A DNA stretch of 64,000 nt from Halapricum hydrolyticum (GTDB lineage: Archaea; Halobacteriota; Halobacteria; Halobacteriales; Haloarculaceae): positions 62,001-126,000 of the forward strand of contig JAOPKD010000007.1 of assembly GCA_025517565.1 (NCBI GenBank), given 5' to 3'. Below are positions 33,966 through 42,706 of this stretch, piece by piece. How positions within the stretch are numbered: the stretch's first letter is position 1; each line of letters starts with the position of its first letter. The notes beneath the pieces were generated by a model. It ran no database searches and was not told where the DNA came from. It was given only the letters and a program-made list of their open reading frames with translations. A program made the position numbers and the translations under genes.

Positions 33966-35209
33966 TACTTGACTTCGCACGTTATCTCGTTAGAGCGCGT
34001 ATAGAGCGTGTGAAACGTGGATGCTGCCGATAACGTCGTTCCTGTCGTGTACTGAGCCAATCGATCAATTCGAGTGTTTCTCGAAACGGCAGAAACACCA
34101 CGCCAAGACCTACGTCACAGGTCTTGTTGCGGCCAGCAACAAGACCGTCCAAGGCATCTCGAATATCGTTCTCCCGGCCAAGAGCGAACGTGCGTTGAAC
34201 AAGTTCCTCACCGAGTACGACTGGGACGAAGAACAGCTCAACAGAGAACGCCTCGCACTGCTCCAACAAGCCGATGACACGAGGTGGAGCAGTGAAGGTG
34301 TCGTCATCATCGACGACACCTTCACGCACAAAACGGGCAAGAAAATCCCTCATGCGGGGAAATACTACGACCACGGTATCCACAGCTACATCTGGGGACA
34401 GAACATCGTCTACGCACTCTACGCCGACGAGAAAACCACCTACCCACTCGGCTTTCGCCTCTACAAGAAAAACGACAAACGCCGTATTGAACTCGCTATC
34501 GAACTCGTTGACGAACTCATCGAGATAGGTGTCCCGGCGGACACCTATCTCTTCGACATGTTCTACAGTACCGAGGAGTTCGTCACTCATCTCGAAGGCT
34601 ACGGGAAAGAGTGGGTTTCGGCCGTCAAAAGCGATGCACGCGTCAGCTATGGCGGTGACCGAATCCGTGTCGATGCGCTGGCTGAGCGCATCGACACAGT
34701 CCCACGAACCGTCAACGGAGACACCTACCACATCTGGACACAGAAACGTGAAGTCGGTCGGCTTGGGGAAGTGAAGCTCCTGATCACCGAGAAAGAATCG
34801 AGCGACGAAGACGAGGAACCGAGCGTGAAGTATATCGTGTCGAACAAAATCGACGCGCCAGCGAGCCATCTCATCGAGTTGTACGCGATGAGATGGCGAG
34901 TAGAGACGTTCTTCAGGGACACCAAGCAGGATCTTGGTTTTGGCGACTGCGAGTTACGGCATGCCGCAGGTGCCAGTCGGCACTGGCACCTGCTGATGCT
35001 GGCCTACAGCCTCCTCAAGTTCGGTGCTGCACACAGCGCCCTTGGAACGATCCTTGGACACGCGAGTTCACTCCGAAACGACGTCAAACGATCCTTCCGT
35101 GAAAGCGTTCAGAACCTTCTCTCCTGGGCACTGACCAGTCCGGACCGCAGCATCGACGAGCTAATGCAACAGATCGATGGGATGTTCATCTAACGTGCGA
35201 AGTCAAGTA
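33966..35209 (+). mobile_element. IS4-type insertion sequence
   Basis: 1244 bp bounded by perfect 19-bp inverted repeats TACTTGACTTCGCACGTTA (33966-33984) and TAACGTGCGAAGTCAAGTA (35191-35209). The match can be extended outward (GTTTA...) with two mismatches, so the exact ends are uncertain. The transposase stop codon lies in the right repeat. The element sits 15 bp beside the MITE. Confidence 0.85.
34021..35193 (+). CDS. IS4-superfamily DDE transposase
   Basis: 390 residues, full length. First catalytic Asp in VVIIDDTFTHKTGKKIP (about residues 96-98), second in TYLFDMFYSTEEF, and the YREK signature with catalytic Glu in YAMRWRVETFFRDTK, where Y-2-R-3-E-6-K spacing is exact. The DDTFTHKTGK start also resembles the IS701 group, which split from IS4. 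The intact frame and perfect inverted repeats suggest an active or recently active element. Confidence 0.9.
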   Translation: MLPITSFLSCTEPIDQFECFSKRQKHHAKTYVTGLVAASNKTVQGISNIVLPAKSERALNKFLTEYDWDEEQLNRERLALLQQADDTRWSSEGVVIIDDTFTHKTGKKIPHAGKYYDHGIHSYIWGQNIVYALYADEKTTYPLGFRLYKKNDKRRIELAIELVDELIEIGVPADTYLFDMFYSTEEFVTHLEGYGKEWVSAVKSDARVSYGGDRIRVDALAERIDTVPRTVNGDTYHIWTQKREVGRLGEVKLLITEKESSDEDEEPSVKYIVSNKIDAPASHLIELYAMRWRVETFFRDTKQDLGFGDCELRHAAGASRHWHLLMLAYSLLKFGAAHSALGTILGHASSLRNDVKRSFRESVQNLLSWALTSPDRSIDELMQQIDGMFI

Positions 35210-35278
35210 ACTAAACACTACTACCACAACTCACGCCAAACTTAACGCGTTGAATCGTTCCCGGATCAAGTACCGATC

Positions 35279-36484
35279 CTATATTTTCACATCCAATGCG
35301 TCTTCGACGAATTCGGCTGTATTACCTGTAGTATGCCATCCATTTCCTGCCGACCAATCGCCGAAGTTAATCCCAGCAACTAACGCTGTTTCATGAAGGC
35401 TCGGGTCGAATTTTTCAAACCAGTAGAGACCCCCCGAATCGCCACTAATTGAGAAGTCATTTTTGAATGCTATACTTCGACCACCGTGGTCATCATGAAT
35501 GAATTCATACAGCTCTTTGGTTCTATGTCTCCCAGTTTCGTGAAGCTGAGCTGAAATCGAATAGCCGTAGGCTACTTTGTCTCTAAGCTTCTCGTCGGTT
35601 AGGATACCGGTAATATCGTACTTTGAATAACAGGCACATCCATCTTTGGCTAGTTGGAATCTATAATCGGGCCCCATCAATACTACTGCAGCAGCGTCTT
35701 TCAATCCTTCGTTGGCTGTGGCTCTTTTGACTTCCCCGATCTTGTCCCCGTGTTGGTTTACAGTTGTTCCCGAATTGTAGTTCACTTGATGACCGCTCAG
35801 TAGAAGCCCTTTATACCAGTTGTCACCAGTGGTTGCCTTAACGGCGGCCGGAGTAGCTGTTGATGCACCGCCTCCCATACATCCTCCCGGAATAGGTCTG
35901 TATTTTGCATCAAAATAATCGTCAGGAGCCTCATCATGTTCCTCAACCTCTTTTGTTTCTACCTCTACCGGAATATTGCTGATACTATGTTTCCCAAGTT
36001 TTGATTTAATATTAGCATCAACTCTTCCTGGTGATTCTGCCATTATTCTCTCTTTATCCTCTTCCTCACAATGGATTGTGATTTTTGGATCAAAGCCATT
36101 GTCGTGGCCTACTGCAACGTCAAAATCACCGGGTAATTCCTGTTGTAGTCTTTTTGCACGCCTATGGGGAGCCTCAATTCGAATCCAGTCGTTCCTTGGT
36201 ATGGAGTCGAATTCCGCTTGCCTCTCGGGAAATTTTCCCTCTTCCACAGCCTCTTGATCTTTATGAATTAAACTTTCAGTTCTGAGCACCTCTCGACGAG
36301 GATCGTCGATGTTTTCTGCAAATGCTCTTTGTGAGACATGGCTTAGAGCAGTCGAACTGGCCCCAAATCCAGCTAGAGCTTTGATAAAACCTCGACGCCC
36401 CATGCCAGAAATCTTTCTTTTCCAGCTACGCTGATTTGTTCGACCCTTATACTCTTCAACGTGGGATAGTCTATCACTATCCAT
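35279..36484 (-). CDS. Tat-exported trypsin-like serine protease
   Basis: 401 residues from the ATG at 36484. A twin-arginine signal GRRGFIKALAGFGASSTALS at about 29-48 indicates folded export; the 28-residue extension before it is long, so a start at Met28 is the alternative. A helical propeptide-like region follows (about 60-195). The protease domain has His232 in LLLSGHQVNY, Asp263 in GLKDAAAVVLM and Ser350 in ISGDSGGLYWF, with GDSGG the trypsin signature; CMGGG and CACY cysteines may pair. Codons are markedly AT-rich compared with neighbours, so it is probably acquired. TATA-like GATATATTA about 27 bases upstream. Confidence 0.8.
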   Translation of the reverse strand: MDSDRLSHVEEYKGRTNQRSWKRKISGMGRRGFIKALAGFGASSTALSHVSQRAFAENIDDPRREVLRTESLIHKDQEAVEEGKFPERQAEFDSIPRNDWIRIEAPHRRAKRLQQELPGDFDVAVGHDNGFDPKITIHCEEEDKERIMAESPGRVDANIKSKLGKHSISNIPVEVETKEVEEHDEAPDDYFDAKYRPIPGGCMGGGASTATPAAVKATTGDNWYKGLLLSGHQVNYNSGTTVNQHGDKIGEVKRATANEGLKDAAAVVLMGPDYRFQLAKDGCACYSKYDITGILTDEKLRDKVAYGYSISAQLHETGRHRTKELYEFIHDDHGGRSIAFKNDFSISGDSGGLYWFEKFDPSLHETALVAGINFGDWSAGNGWHTTGNTAEFVEDALDVKI

Positions 36485-36521
36485 GATGAGGATATCAAAC
36501 TGCCTCGTAATATATCTTATT

Positions 36522-36566
36522 ATAAAAAGTAAGTATATAAAAAGTAAGTATATAAAAAGTAAGTAT
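36522..36566. repeat. Three tandem 15-bp AT-rich repeats
   Basis: Three exact copies of ATAAAAAGTAAGTAT upstream of the protease promoter. Too short and too AT-rich for a CRISPR array; slipped-strand expansion or a regulatory array are both possible. Confidence 0.85.
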
Positions 36567-36579
36567 AATAAATTATATT

Positions 36580-36700
36580 GGGTGGGAGAGAATCGGTTCC
36601 ACCAGACAGCGAACGCTTCGAGATAGGACCCTACTGTCACCAACCATCCACAGTGGTTGAACGACTGCGGGCACGTCACAGTCTCAACCCGGTCACTCAT
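36580..36700 (-). pseudogene. IS6-family transposase 3' remnant
   Basis: Minus-strand translation contains SYLEAFAVWWNR, nearly the C-terminus of the intact IS6 transposase at 37585-38223 (SWLEAFAVWWNR). At DNA level ATCGGTTCCACCAGAC and GCGAACGCTTCGAG are shared, but the rest is diverged and lacks the catalytic part. It is a relic of a second, related IS6 element. Confidence 0.75.
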
Positions 36701-37125
36701 CCGAAACTAATCGTCAAAGAATCGTTCGTCGGGCACACCTAGATGCCCGAACGTAGGCAGAATACGATTAGTACGCTCGCAAATGGGTCGCCTCGGTGAA
36801 GACCTATCTTGTAATGAACGCCGGGGGTACGAACGGCTCGAACTTCAGAACGGCAACTCGGCCTCCCCTCCCTTTAAGCAGTCCTATACCCGTGATTTCA
36901 GAGATAGGTTCATCCGCTACCACGGAACTGTCTACAGGATCGAAACACTGCTGACGGCCACGACGTCACCTCGACCGATCACCAAGCAGTTGTGCTCCTG
37001 ATAGCAGTATTGGGAGGATCTTCTCCTTTTCAACCGGTGCGTGGTGTGATATCCTCACGTTCCTTAATGGCGCACCATCTATCCGATCGTCAGGAGGGCC
37101 TTCTTGTCGCGTTCGGCTCCGTTTG
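36701..37125. other. 425-base region without a recognised gene
   Basis: Mixed composition with a 72-residue frame at 36783-37001 (+) that has no recognisable domain and no clear promoter. Short inverted repeats such as GTTCGTCGGGC...GCCCGAAC occur near 36726-36753. Probably mobile-element debris. Confidence 0.4.
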
Positions 37126-37527
37126 TCAATCGTTATCGACCAGTTGCAGCACGTAATAGTCACCCTCGTACGAGACAAGGGTCCCACTCCTCTCTACGTC
37201 GTCGGGGGCACTCGGGTACTCTTGAATCACCGACTGGACGCGTTCAAGTGCCGTCTCGTTCTGAATCTCGACCGTGCTGGACTCGCCCGACGTAGCAGCT
37301 GCTTCTAGAGCCTGAGTCACGTAGTCATTTTCCGTATCGCCGTTGGGGTAGGTGACCGGCTCTTCGGGGTTTAGGTCGCGATCGATCGGGATGGCGAGAA
37401 TCTCGCCGGACGGCCAGGTCGTCGTCCGCTCTGTTGTTGTTTCGTCCTCGCTGGAGGAGGCACAGCCAGCGAGCCCCGCAATTCCAGCACCTACGAGTGT
37501 TGCCAGGACCGTCCGCCTTGTTTCCAT
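37126..37527 (-). CDS. Tat-type lipoprotein of unknown function
   Basis: 133 residues. METRRTVLATLVGAGIAGL plus AGC gives a twin-arginine signal and a lipobox with Cys22; a Ser/Thr/Glu-rich linker follows and then a compact domain of about 90 residues ending SYEGDYYVLQLVDND. Codon use is intermediate. AT-rich promoter DNA (TTATTAAG, TTATAT) lies 15-30 bases upstream. It sits between the IS6 remnant and the intact IS6 element, so it may be island cargo. Domain not recognised. Confidence 0.7.
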   Translation of the reverse strand: METRRTVLATLVGAGIAGLAGCASSSEDETTTERTTTWPSGEILAIPIDRDLNPEEPVTYPNGDTENDYVTQALEAAATSGESSTVEIQNETALERVQSVIQEYPSAPDDVERSGTLVSYEGDYYVLQLVDND

Positions 37528-37577
37528 AGATTTGGTTTAATAGATATAACTTAATAAATTTTTGGGACCTTGTTTAG

Positions 37578-38270
37578 CATCTTGTTAACTTTGGCATCGG
37601 TTCCACCAGACGGCGAACGCTTCGAGCCAGGACTCAGCTGTCGCGGGCTCGACGTGGCTGAACGTATTTGAGAACGAGGATGTTCTCCGTTTTACCTCGT
37701 GAAAGATACGTTCGACACTATTCCAATTTCCGTGGCGACGGATATGAAATCGGAGTCCGAGTCGCGACAGTGCCGCCTGGAGGTGGTCAGCATCGTCGAT
37801 GAGAAACACCGCATCGTCGATGTCGTGTTTCTCACGGAGTTCACGCAGAAACACGAGTGTTAGACCTGAGTTCGTCGTTGGAAACAGACGTACGTGGAGG
37901 AATTCGTTGGTCTTGGGATCGACGGCGGCGTACAGCCAGTAGCGCTCGGTCCCGAGTTGAATTACCGTCTCGTCGAGCGCAACGTAATTCGAGGATCTCG
38001 TTCCTGTTGGCTGTAGATCAGCCTTTTTCACCCAGTTATGGATGGCGGTTCGACTGCGTTGGACACCCAACCTCTCAAGATGTTGTTTGGTATTCGAAAG
38101 CGATAAGCCAGCCAGATGCAACTGAATACCCACTTCAACGATCTCCTCGGGTGTCCGCTCTCGCTCCATAAACTCCAAATGAATCCAGTCACTATCTCCA
38201 CCGAGGCGGTCAATTTCGGGCATAGATCATTCGAAACTCCGACCGCCTCACCCTTATCTTAACACGATGC
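37578..38270 (-). mobile_element. IS6-family insertion sequence
   Basis: 693 bp. Terminal repeats GCATCTTGTTAA (left) and, inverted at the right, GCATCGTGTTAA. Flanked by direct copies of TTGTTTAG (37570-37577 and 38271-38278), an 8-bp target duplication as expected for the IS6 family. The target is the terminal repeat of the IS5-like element. Confidence 0.85.
37585..38223 (-). CDS. IS6-family DDE transposase
   Basis: 212 residues. N-terminal helix-turn-helix (LSLSNTKQHLERLGVQRSRT), then the DDE core: Asp in NYVALDETVIQLGTERYWLY, Asp in DDAVFLIDDADHLQAALSRL and Glu in NSVERIFHEVKRRTSSF. The WNSVERIFHEVKRRT block is diagnostic for haloarchaeal IS6 (ISH15/ISH29-like) elements. Length and frame are complete. 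Confidence 0.92.
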   Translation of the reverse strand: MPEIDRLGGDSDWIHLEFMERERTPEEIVEVGIQLHLAGLSLSNTKQHLERLGVQRSRTAIHNWVKKADLQPTGTRSSNYVALDETVIQLGTERYWLYAAVDPKTNEFLHVRLFPTTNSGLTLVFLRELREKHDIDDAVFLIDDADHLQAALSRLGLRFHIRRHGNWNSVERIFHEVKRRTSSFSNTFSHVEPATAESWLEAFAVWWNRCQS

Positions 38271-38288
38271 TTGTTTAGACGCGTAAAT

Positions 38289-39149
38289 TCACGGTCGCGA
38301 GTGGCTGACGCTGAGTTCGATGTTTCTGACAGCGCATTTCAGGACGAGTTCGCGGAACTGACCGAACCAGGTTCGAGCTCGAACAATCTCACCGTATTTG
38401 CGGCGCAGCGCGAAAAATGTGGATTCGGCGTTCGAGCGTTGATGGTAGATCGTATCATCTTGCAAGAGATTGTTCGCGATGCCATGCCAGCCAAATTCGC
38501 GGTGCTTTATCACCGGTTTGACGCCTTCTGCACGCAATCTTTGGCGAAGGAGCCACCAGTCGTAGCCTTTGTCAGCAGTAAGAATGTTCAGTTTGTCGAG
38601 ATTCCGTTTCACCATTTGCCAGCCAATCTTGGAGTCGTGCGGTTGTTTCATCGAGCAATGTATATCTAGGATCGCACCAGTCTTGCAATCGCTGAGGATC
38701 GTCGTTTTCACGGCCTCGAAGGTGTAGTTCGTCCGTTTTACGTAGTGTTGGCTGGCAGCGACCCGATCCATGCCGGTTGCGTCGATTGCCTGAACATCAC
38801 CGAGATCGTGCAATTCCGCCGACAGCCGCAGCAGGACGCGCCAGATCCGCATTTCCAGATCCTGCTTGCGCGTACACACGGTCGTGAAATCAGGCAGATT
38901 AGCCACCTCTAGGTCGAGTTTGGCGACAATTCCATGCATTTCGTGAAGCACGTCCAGCAGCCGCCGATACGTGTGATCTAAGTACTCGCGGAGGCCGTGA
39001 ATCGCCACGATCACCCAGTCTGCGTAGCCATTTCCACCTTCTTCGAACGCTGGATCTGGCTCGCCGACGACGGCTTTTTGAGCAAGCGAGACAACCCGTT
39101 CAGTGAAGCGGCTGAGTTTGCTGGACACAAACTCCTCTTCCCGCTTCAC
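38289..39149 (-). CDS. IS5-like DDE transposase
   Basis: 286 residues. N-terminal region rich in basic helices, then DDE core: Asp in VQAIDATGMDRVAASQHYVK, Asp in ILTADKGYDWWLLRQRLRAE and Glu in HQRSNAESTFFALRRKYGEI. The DxTG and adKGYD blocks with RSNAESTF fit IS5-type (DDE_Tnp_1) transposases of haloarchaea. The frame is complete, so it could act on its own element and on the MITE sharing its ends. Confidence 0.87.
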   Translation of the reverse strand: MKREEEFVSSKLSRFTERVVSLAQKAVVGEPDPAFEEGGNGYADWVIVAIHGLREYLDHTYRRLLDVLHEMHGIVAKLDLEVANLPDFTTVCTRKQDLEMRIWRVLLRLSAELHDLGDVQAIDATGMDRVAASQHYVKRTNYTFEAVKTTILSDCKTGAILDIHCSMKQPHDSKIGWQMVKRNLDKLNILTADKGYDWWLLRQRLRAEGVKPVIKHREFGWHGIANNLLQDDTIYHQRSNAESTFFALRRKYGEIVRARTWFGQFRELVLKCAVRNIELSVSHSRP

Positions 39150-39368
39150 TCCCTAGTAAGTTAGACATTTAGCCGCTCTTACTAGCGTCTAAACACGGCC
39201 GATGACTGCTGTATCGGCTCGCCGGCTCGGTCGCCCGATGGTGGGCGATTGATCCAGCACAGGCGCGCCGCAGTCGCTATCACTCGCTTCCGCATCGGTA
39301 TCTCGCTCGATCGGGCCGGGGCTGCCGAGGTCCGGGGACATATACGCCTCGGAGTGTTACAACCAGGC

Positions 39369-39782
39369 ATGTCCGATTCCGATTCGATCGATGACCTGCC
39401 GGGCACCGACGAGGAGTGGCGTGAGCTGCTGACCGAAGAAGAGTATCACATCCTGCGCGAGCGCGGTACGGAGCCGAAGTTCAGCGGCGACCTGCTCGAC
39501 GTCGACGACGACGGCGTGTTCCGGTGTGCTGGCTGTGGCGAACCGCTCTTCGACGCGGATTCGAAGTTCGACTCCGGGCACGGCTGGCCGAGTTTCTACG
39601 ACGTCGTCGAAGAGGGCAACGTCGAAACAGAACTCGACACGCGCCACGGGATGCAACGGACGGAGGTTGTCTGTGCGAGCTGTGGCGGCCACCTCGGTCA
39701 CGTCTTCGAGGACGGCCCCGACCCGACCGGCAAGCGCTACTGTATCAACTCGGCGGCGCTGGATTTCGACCCGGACGAATAG
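39369..39782 (+). CDS. msrB: Peptide-methionine (R)-S-oxide reductase
   Basis: 137 residues from the ATG at 39369. Zinc site FRCAGCGEPLF and VVCASCGGHLGHVFED (two CxxC), catalytic Cys in KRYCINSAALDF, and substrate block FDSGHGWPSFYDVV. Reduces methionine-R-sulfoxide in proteins with thioredoxin. No msrA adjacent. First core gene after the mobile island; the upstream 170 bases hold only its promoter region. Confidence 0.95.
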   Translation: MSDSDSIDDLPGTDEEWRELLTEEEYHILRERGTEPKFSGDLLDVDDDGVFRCAGCGEPLFDADSKFDSGHGWPSFYDVVEEGNVETELDTRHGMQRTEVVCASCGGHLGHVFEDGPDPTGKRYCINSAALDFDPDE

Positions 39783-39843
39783 CGAGCCTGGCCCGAGCAC
39801 CGGAACGCTTTTTGTGCTATTCGGGGAGTTTTGAGACGTGTCT

Positions 39844-40590
39844 ATGGACGACTCGGAGGACGAGCCGTTGTTCGACCCGCGGATAACGAGTTACAACTGG
39901 CTGGCCGGCGTGCTCGGTGGCGTCTGGACGTTCATCGTCGGCTATCTCGTGATGAGCGTCGTCGCGCTCCTCCCCGACGGACCATCAGAGGGTGCGGATC
40001 CAGGGACGGTCCTCTCGGAACTCGGCCGAATATTCTATGCTGCTCACAACGTAGCGCTCGAAGTCCGGACGATCAAAGACGACGTCACGTTCATCGACAG
40101 CGGCCTCACGATCGATTCGTCTCAGATCCGGCCAACGGAGACGGTGATCGTCGACGTGGGCAGCACTCAGCCGCTGACGATCCTCGGTGACAACGCCGAT
40201 CAGGTCGTTCCGCTCAATCTCGGCCGGTTCCGAGAGCCGCTCCAGTACGCTCAGGACAAGCCGGAACTGCTGTACTATCTCGTCCCGATCGTCGTGCTCG
40301 TCGTCGCCGGAGCCGTTCTCGCTTCTCTCACGCTCGACGATACCGCGTCGATACACGAAGCCGTCCTGCCGGCGATCGGACTCTCGGTCGGGTATACGGG
40401 CGTGGCGATCCTTGGGACGTTCTTCGCCGGGCTCGAGCTGGTGGACGGTGCGATCCTGATTGCCCCGAGTCTCGGGCAGACGGTCGTGTTCGCGCTGGCC
40501 TACAGTCTCCTCTGCGGGCTTGTCGGGAGCTATCTGATCGGGCTCTGGCGCGATCGCGACGTCCAGATCGGGGCACTGCTCGATCGGTGA
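39844..40590 (+). CDS. Membrane protein with long extracytoplasmic loop
   Basis: 248 residues from the ATG at 39844 (a GTG at 39838 is possible). One membrane helix at about 22-42, an external acidic loop of about 90 residues, then four helices (about 142-161, 171-191, 197-217 and 218-235). The family is not recognised. It precedes surE with a 75-base gap in the same direction. Confidence 0.68.
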   Translation: MDDSEDEPLFDPRITSYNWLAGVLGGVWTFIVGYLVMSVVALLPDGPSEGADPGTVLSELGRIFYAAHNVALEVRTIKDDVTFIDSGLTIDSSQIRPTETVIVDVGSTQPLTILGDNADQVVPLNLGRFREPLQYAQDKPELLYYLVPIVVLVVAGAVLASLTLDDTASIHEAVLPAIGLSVGYTGVAILGTFFAGLELVDGAILIAPSLGQTVVFALAYSLLCGLVGSYLIGLWRDRDVQIGALLDR

Positions 40591-40665
40591 CCTCGATCCA
40601 GACCGTCCAGTGTGCCCCACGTTGCCGAGCGGTGGGCTTTTGCTGGATCCGGCCGGAACGAGAGT

Positions 40666-41481
40666 ATGGACGAGGGCGAGCCGACGATCTTGCTAACGAA
40701 CGACGATGGGATCGAAACTACCGGGTTTCGAGCACTCTACGACGCACTGACGGACGTCGGAGAGGTAGTTGCGGTCGCACCCGACAGCGACCAGAGTGCG
40801 GTCGGGCGCGCGCTGTCGGAGTCGGTCACGGTCACCGAGCACGAACTCGGGTATGCGGTCGCCGGGACGCCGGCGGACTGCGTCGTCGCTGGCGTGGAAG
40901 CGCTGGTTCCCGACGTCGACCTCGTGGTCTCCGGCTGTAACGACGGGGCGAACCTCGGCGCATACGTCCTTGGTCGGTCTGGAACCGTCAGTGCGGCCGT
41001 CGAGGCTGCCTTTTTCGACGTGCCCGCGATCGCCGTCTCGATGTACATTCCGGTTCGAGAGGACGTCACGTTCGAGACGATCACGGCGGAGTACGAGGCC
41101 TACGGCGAGGCGACGCGGGCTGCCGCCTATCTTGCGGAACACGCCCTCGACGCGGGCGTGTTCGAGTATGCCGACTACCTGAACGTCAACGCGCCGATGG
41201 CTGGCGGAGAACACGGCCCGCTCAACGACGGCGAGCACGCACCGCTTGCGATCACGGAACCGTCGAAAGTGTATCAGATGGACGCCGTCCGGGACGGCAA
41301 AGAAGTCCAGCTTTACGATCGGATCTGGGAGCAGATGGCCGACGGCAATCTGCCCGACGCGGACGGAACTGACCGACGGGCCGTCGTCGACGGCAAGGTC
41401 AGCGTCTCCCCACTGACTGCCCCCCACACGAGTGAACATCACGAAGCGCTGGACGCGCTAGCGGAAACGTATCCAGTGTGA
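40666..41481 (+). CDS. surE: SurE 5'/3'-nucleotidase
   Basis: 271 residues from the ATG at 40666. ILLTNDDGIETTGFRALYDA is the metal-binding Asp-Asp motif, VVAVAPDSDQSAVGRALS the phosphate site, VVSGCNDGANLGAYVLGRSG the second Asn site, and AGTPADCVVAGVEAL is typical. It dephosphorylates nucleoside monophosphates and may help in stress survival. The C-terminal extension (about 190-271) is somewhat longer than in bacteria. Confidence 0.94.
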   Translation: MDEGEPTILLTNDDGIETTGFRALYDALTDVGEVVAVAPDSDQSAVGRALSESVTVTEHELGYAVAGTPADCVVAGVEALVPDVDLVVSGCNDGANLGAYVLGRSGTVSAAVEAAFFDVPAIAVSMYIPVREDVTFETITAEYEAYGEATRAAAYLAEHALDAGVFEYADYLNVNAPMAGGEHGPLNDGEHAPLAITEPSKVYQMDAVRDGKEVQLYDRIWEQMADGNLPDADGTDRRAVVDGKVSVSPLTAPHTSEHHEALDALAETYPV

Positions 41482-41580
41482 AAACGAACGCACCCGCCAG
41501 TGGGAACCGGCTGACGTGACCTCGGAAGCGCCGGACTCGCTGGCAGAACCTGTATGGCGATCGTCCACCGTCGCGGCCGT

Positions 41581-41754
41581 CTAGTCTTTCATCTGCTCGA
41601 GTTTATCCAGCAGCTCGTCCTGATCCGCTTCGGATTCGAAGCTGACGCGCCCGTCGTGGTCGTTGTCGTGGACGTTGATAGCTTCGTCTTCGTCGTAGTC
41701 GGCGTCGCTTTGCTGGTTCTCCTGCTCGGATTCGTCGTAACTACCAAAGCCCAT
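41581..41754 (-). CDS. Small acidic haloarchaeal protein, DUF5786-like
   Basis: 57 residues from the ATG at 41754: MGFGSYDESEQENQQSDADY, continuing to RVSFESEADQDELLDKLEQMKD. Very acidic, with the MGFGSYDESEQENQ start and DELLDxLxxxKD end that recur in a haloarchaeal family. The longer frame to 41850 overlaps the start region of the divergent carbonic anhydrase and is not needed. Function unknown. Confidence 0.82.
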   Translation of the reverse strand: MGFGSYDESEQENQQSDADYDEDEAINVHDNDHDGRVSFESEADQDELLDKLEQMKD

Positions 41755-41875
41755 CGTATCTATCATTGGGGCCGGCACGCGGAAAAGCAGTGTGGCTTCA
41801 CCGTATCCGTGAGTGAGAATCTCTTTCAATGTGACAGCCGATAACCTCAATGTCTACCCGCATTTCGATCTCCGT

Positions 41876-42562
41876 ATGGATCAGACAGTCTTCGAACTCC
41901 TGGAGCGCAATCGCGAGCACGCCGAGACGTTCGACACGCGTTTCGACGACGTCCAGGACGGGCAGCGACCGGATGCGGTCACCGTCTGCTGTTCGGACTC
42001 GCGGGTCCTACAGGACCAGATGTGGGGCAACGAGCGGCCGGGACAACTCTTTACGTGTGCCAACATCGGCAACCGGGTTATCCAGCAGACTGCCGATGGC
42101 GAGGTCGTCTCCGGCGACGTGCTCTATCCGATCGCCCACACTGGCACCGAAGTCGCGATCGTCGTCGGTCACACCGGCTGTGGCGCGGTCACCGCGACCT
42201 ACGATCACTTGATAGACGGGCTATCGGAACCGCCGGGGATCGAACATTCGATCGGACTGCTCGCCCCACATCTCCGGGACGGCGTCGAGACACTACCGGA
42301 CGGACTCGATCGTGACGAAGCGATCAATCGACTCGTCGAGTACAACGTCGACCGGCAGGTCGAGGTACTCCGCGAGAGCGACGACGTCCCCGACTCGGTC
42401 ACGATCGTCGGCGTCGTCTACGACTTCCAGGACATCTACGAGGGTCGGCGTGGAGAGGTCCACGTCGTCAACATCGATGGCACCCGGTCGGTCGAAGCGC
42501 TCCGGACAGACTATCCCGACATCGAAGACCGGATCGACCGTCTCTGGGAATACGAACCGTAG
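41876..42562 (+). CDS. Beta-class carbonic anhydrase
   Basis: 228 residues from the ATG at 41876. Zinc ligands in VTVCCSDSRVLQ (Cys39, Asp41, Arg43 of the CxDxR dyad) and VVGHTGCGAVTATY (His and Cys), with the substrate block FTCANIGNRVI. Interconverts CO2 and bicarbonate in the cytoplasm. Slightly larger than the minimal beta class because of an inserted acidic helix (about 135-165). No clear operon partner. Confidence 0.93.
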   Translation: MDQTVFELLERNREHAETFDTRFDDVQDGQRPDAVTVCCSDSRVLQDQMWGNERPGQLFTCANIGNRVIQQTADGEVVSGDVLYPIAHTGTEVAIVVGHTGCGAVTATYDHLIDGLSEPPGIEHSIGLLAPHLRDGVETLPDGLDRDEAINRLVEYNVDRQVEVLRESDDVPDSVTIVGVVYDFQDIYEGRRGEVHVVNIDGTRSVEALRTDYPDIEDRIDRLWEYEP

Positions 42563-42706
42563 CTCGGTGACTGCCAGCAGGCGCGGGGGTGTCCGGGTCG
42601 TCTCCGCCCTGACAAACCACTCGATCTATCGTTTGTTTAGGTTTTCGACAGTTTCCGGCAAATATCGATGATTTAATTGAGTGTCGTCGTCAAGCGCGGA
42701 CGAAAT

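Larger units (their letters stand above)
37569..39195. mobile_element. IS5-like element, interrupted near its left end by an IS6 element
   Basis: Right end reads GCGTCTAAACAC (39185-39196); left end CCTTGTTTAG (37568-37577) is separated from its continuation TTGTTTAGACGCG (from 38271) by the IS6 insertion. The shared terminal core is TGTTTAGACGC in inverted orientation. The transposase at 38289-39149 is intact. Exact outer ends are uncertain by a few bases. Confidence 0.65.

Noticed and set aside
33966..35209. Target-site duplication for the IS4-type element
   Set aside because: Flanks TTAAC and ACTAA give no convincing direct repeat at any choice of ends, so none is reported.
36522..36566. 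Three 15-bp repeats considered as a CRISPR remnant
   Set aside because: No spacers between units, units too short, and no cas genes in the window.
36783..37001. 72-residue frame between the IS6 relic and the lipoprotein
   Set aside because: No start signal, no domain and atypical codon use; region looks like mobile-element debris.
40020..40320. Possible frameshift in the membrane protein before surE
   Set aside because: The frame is continuous; the acidic loop is simply long and soluble.
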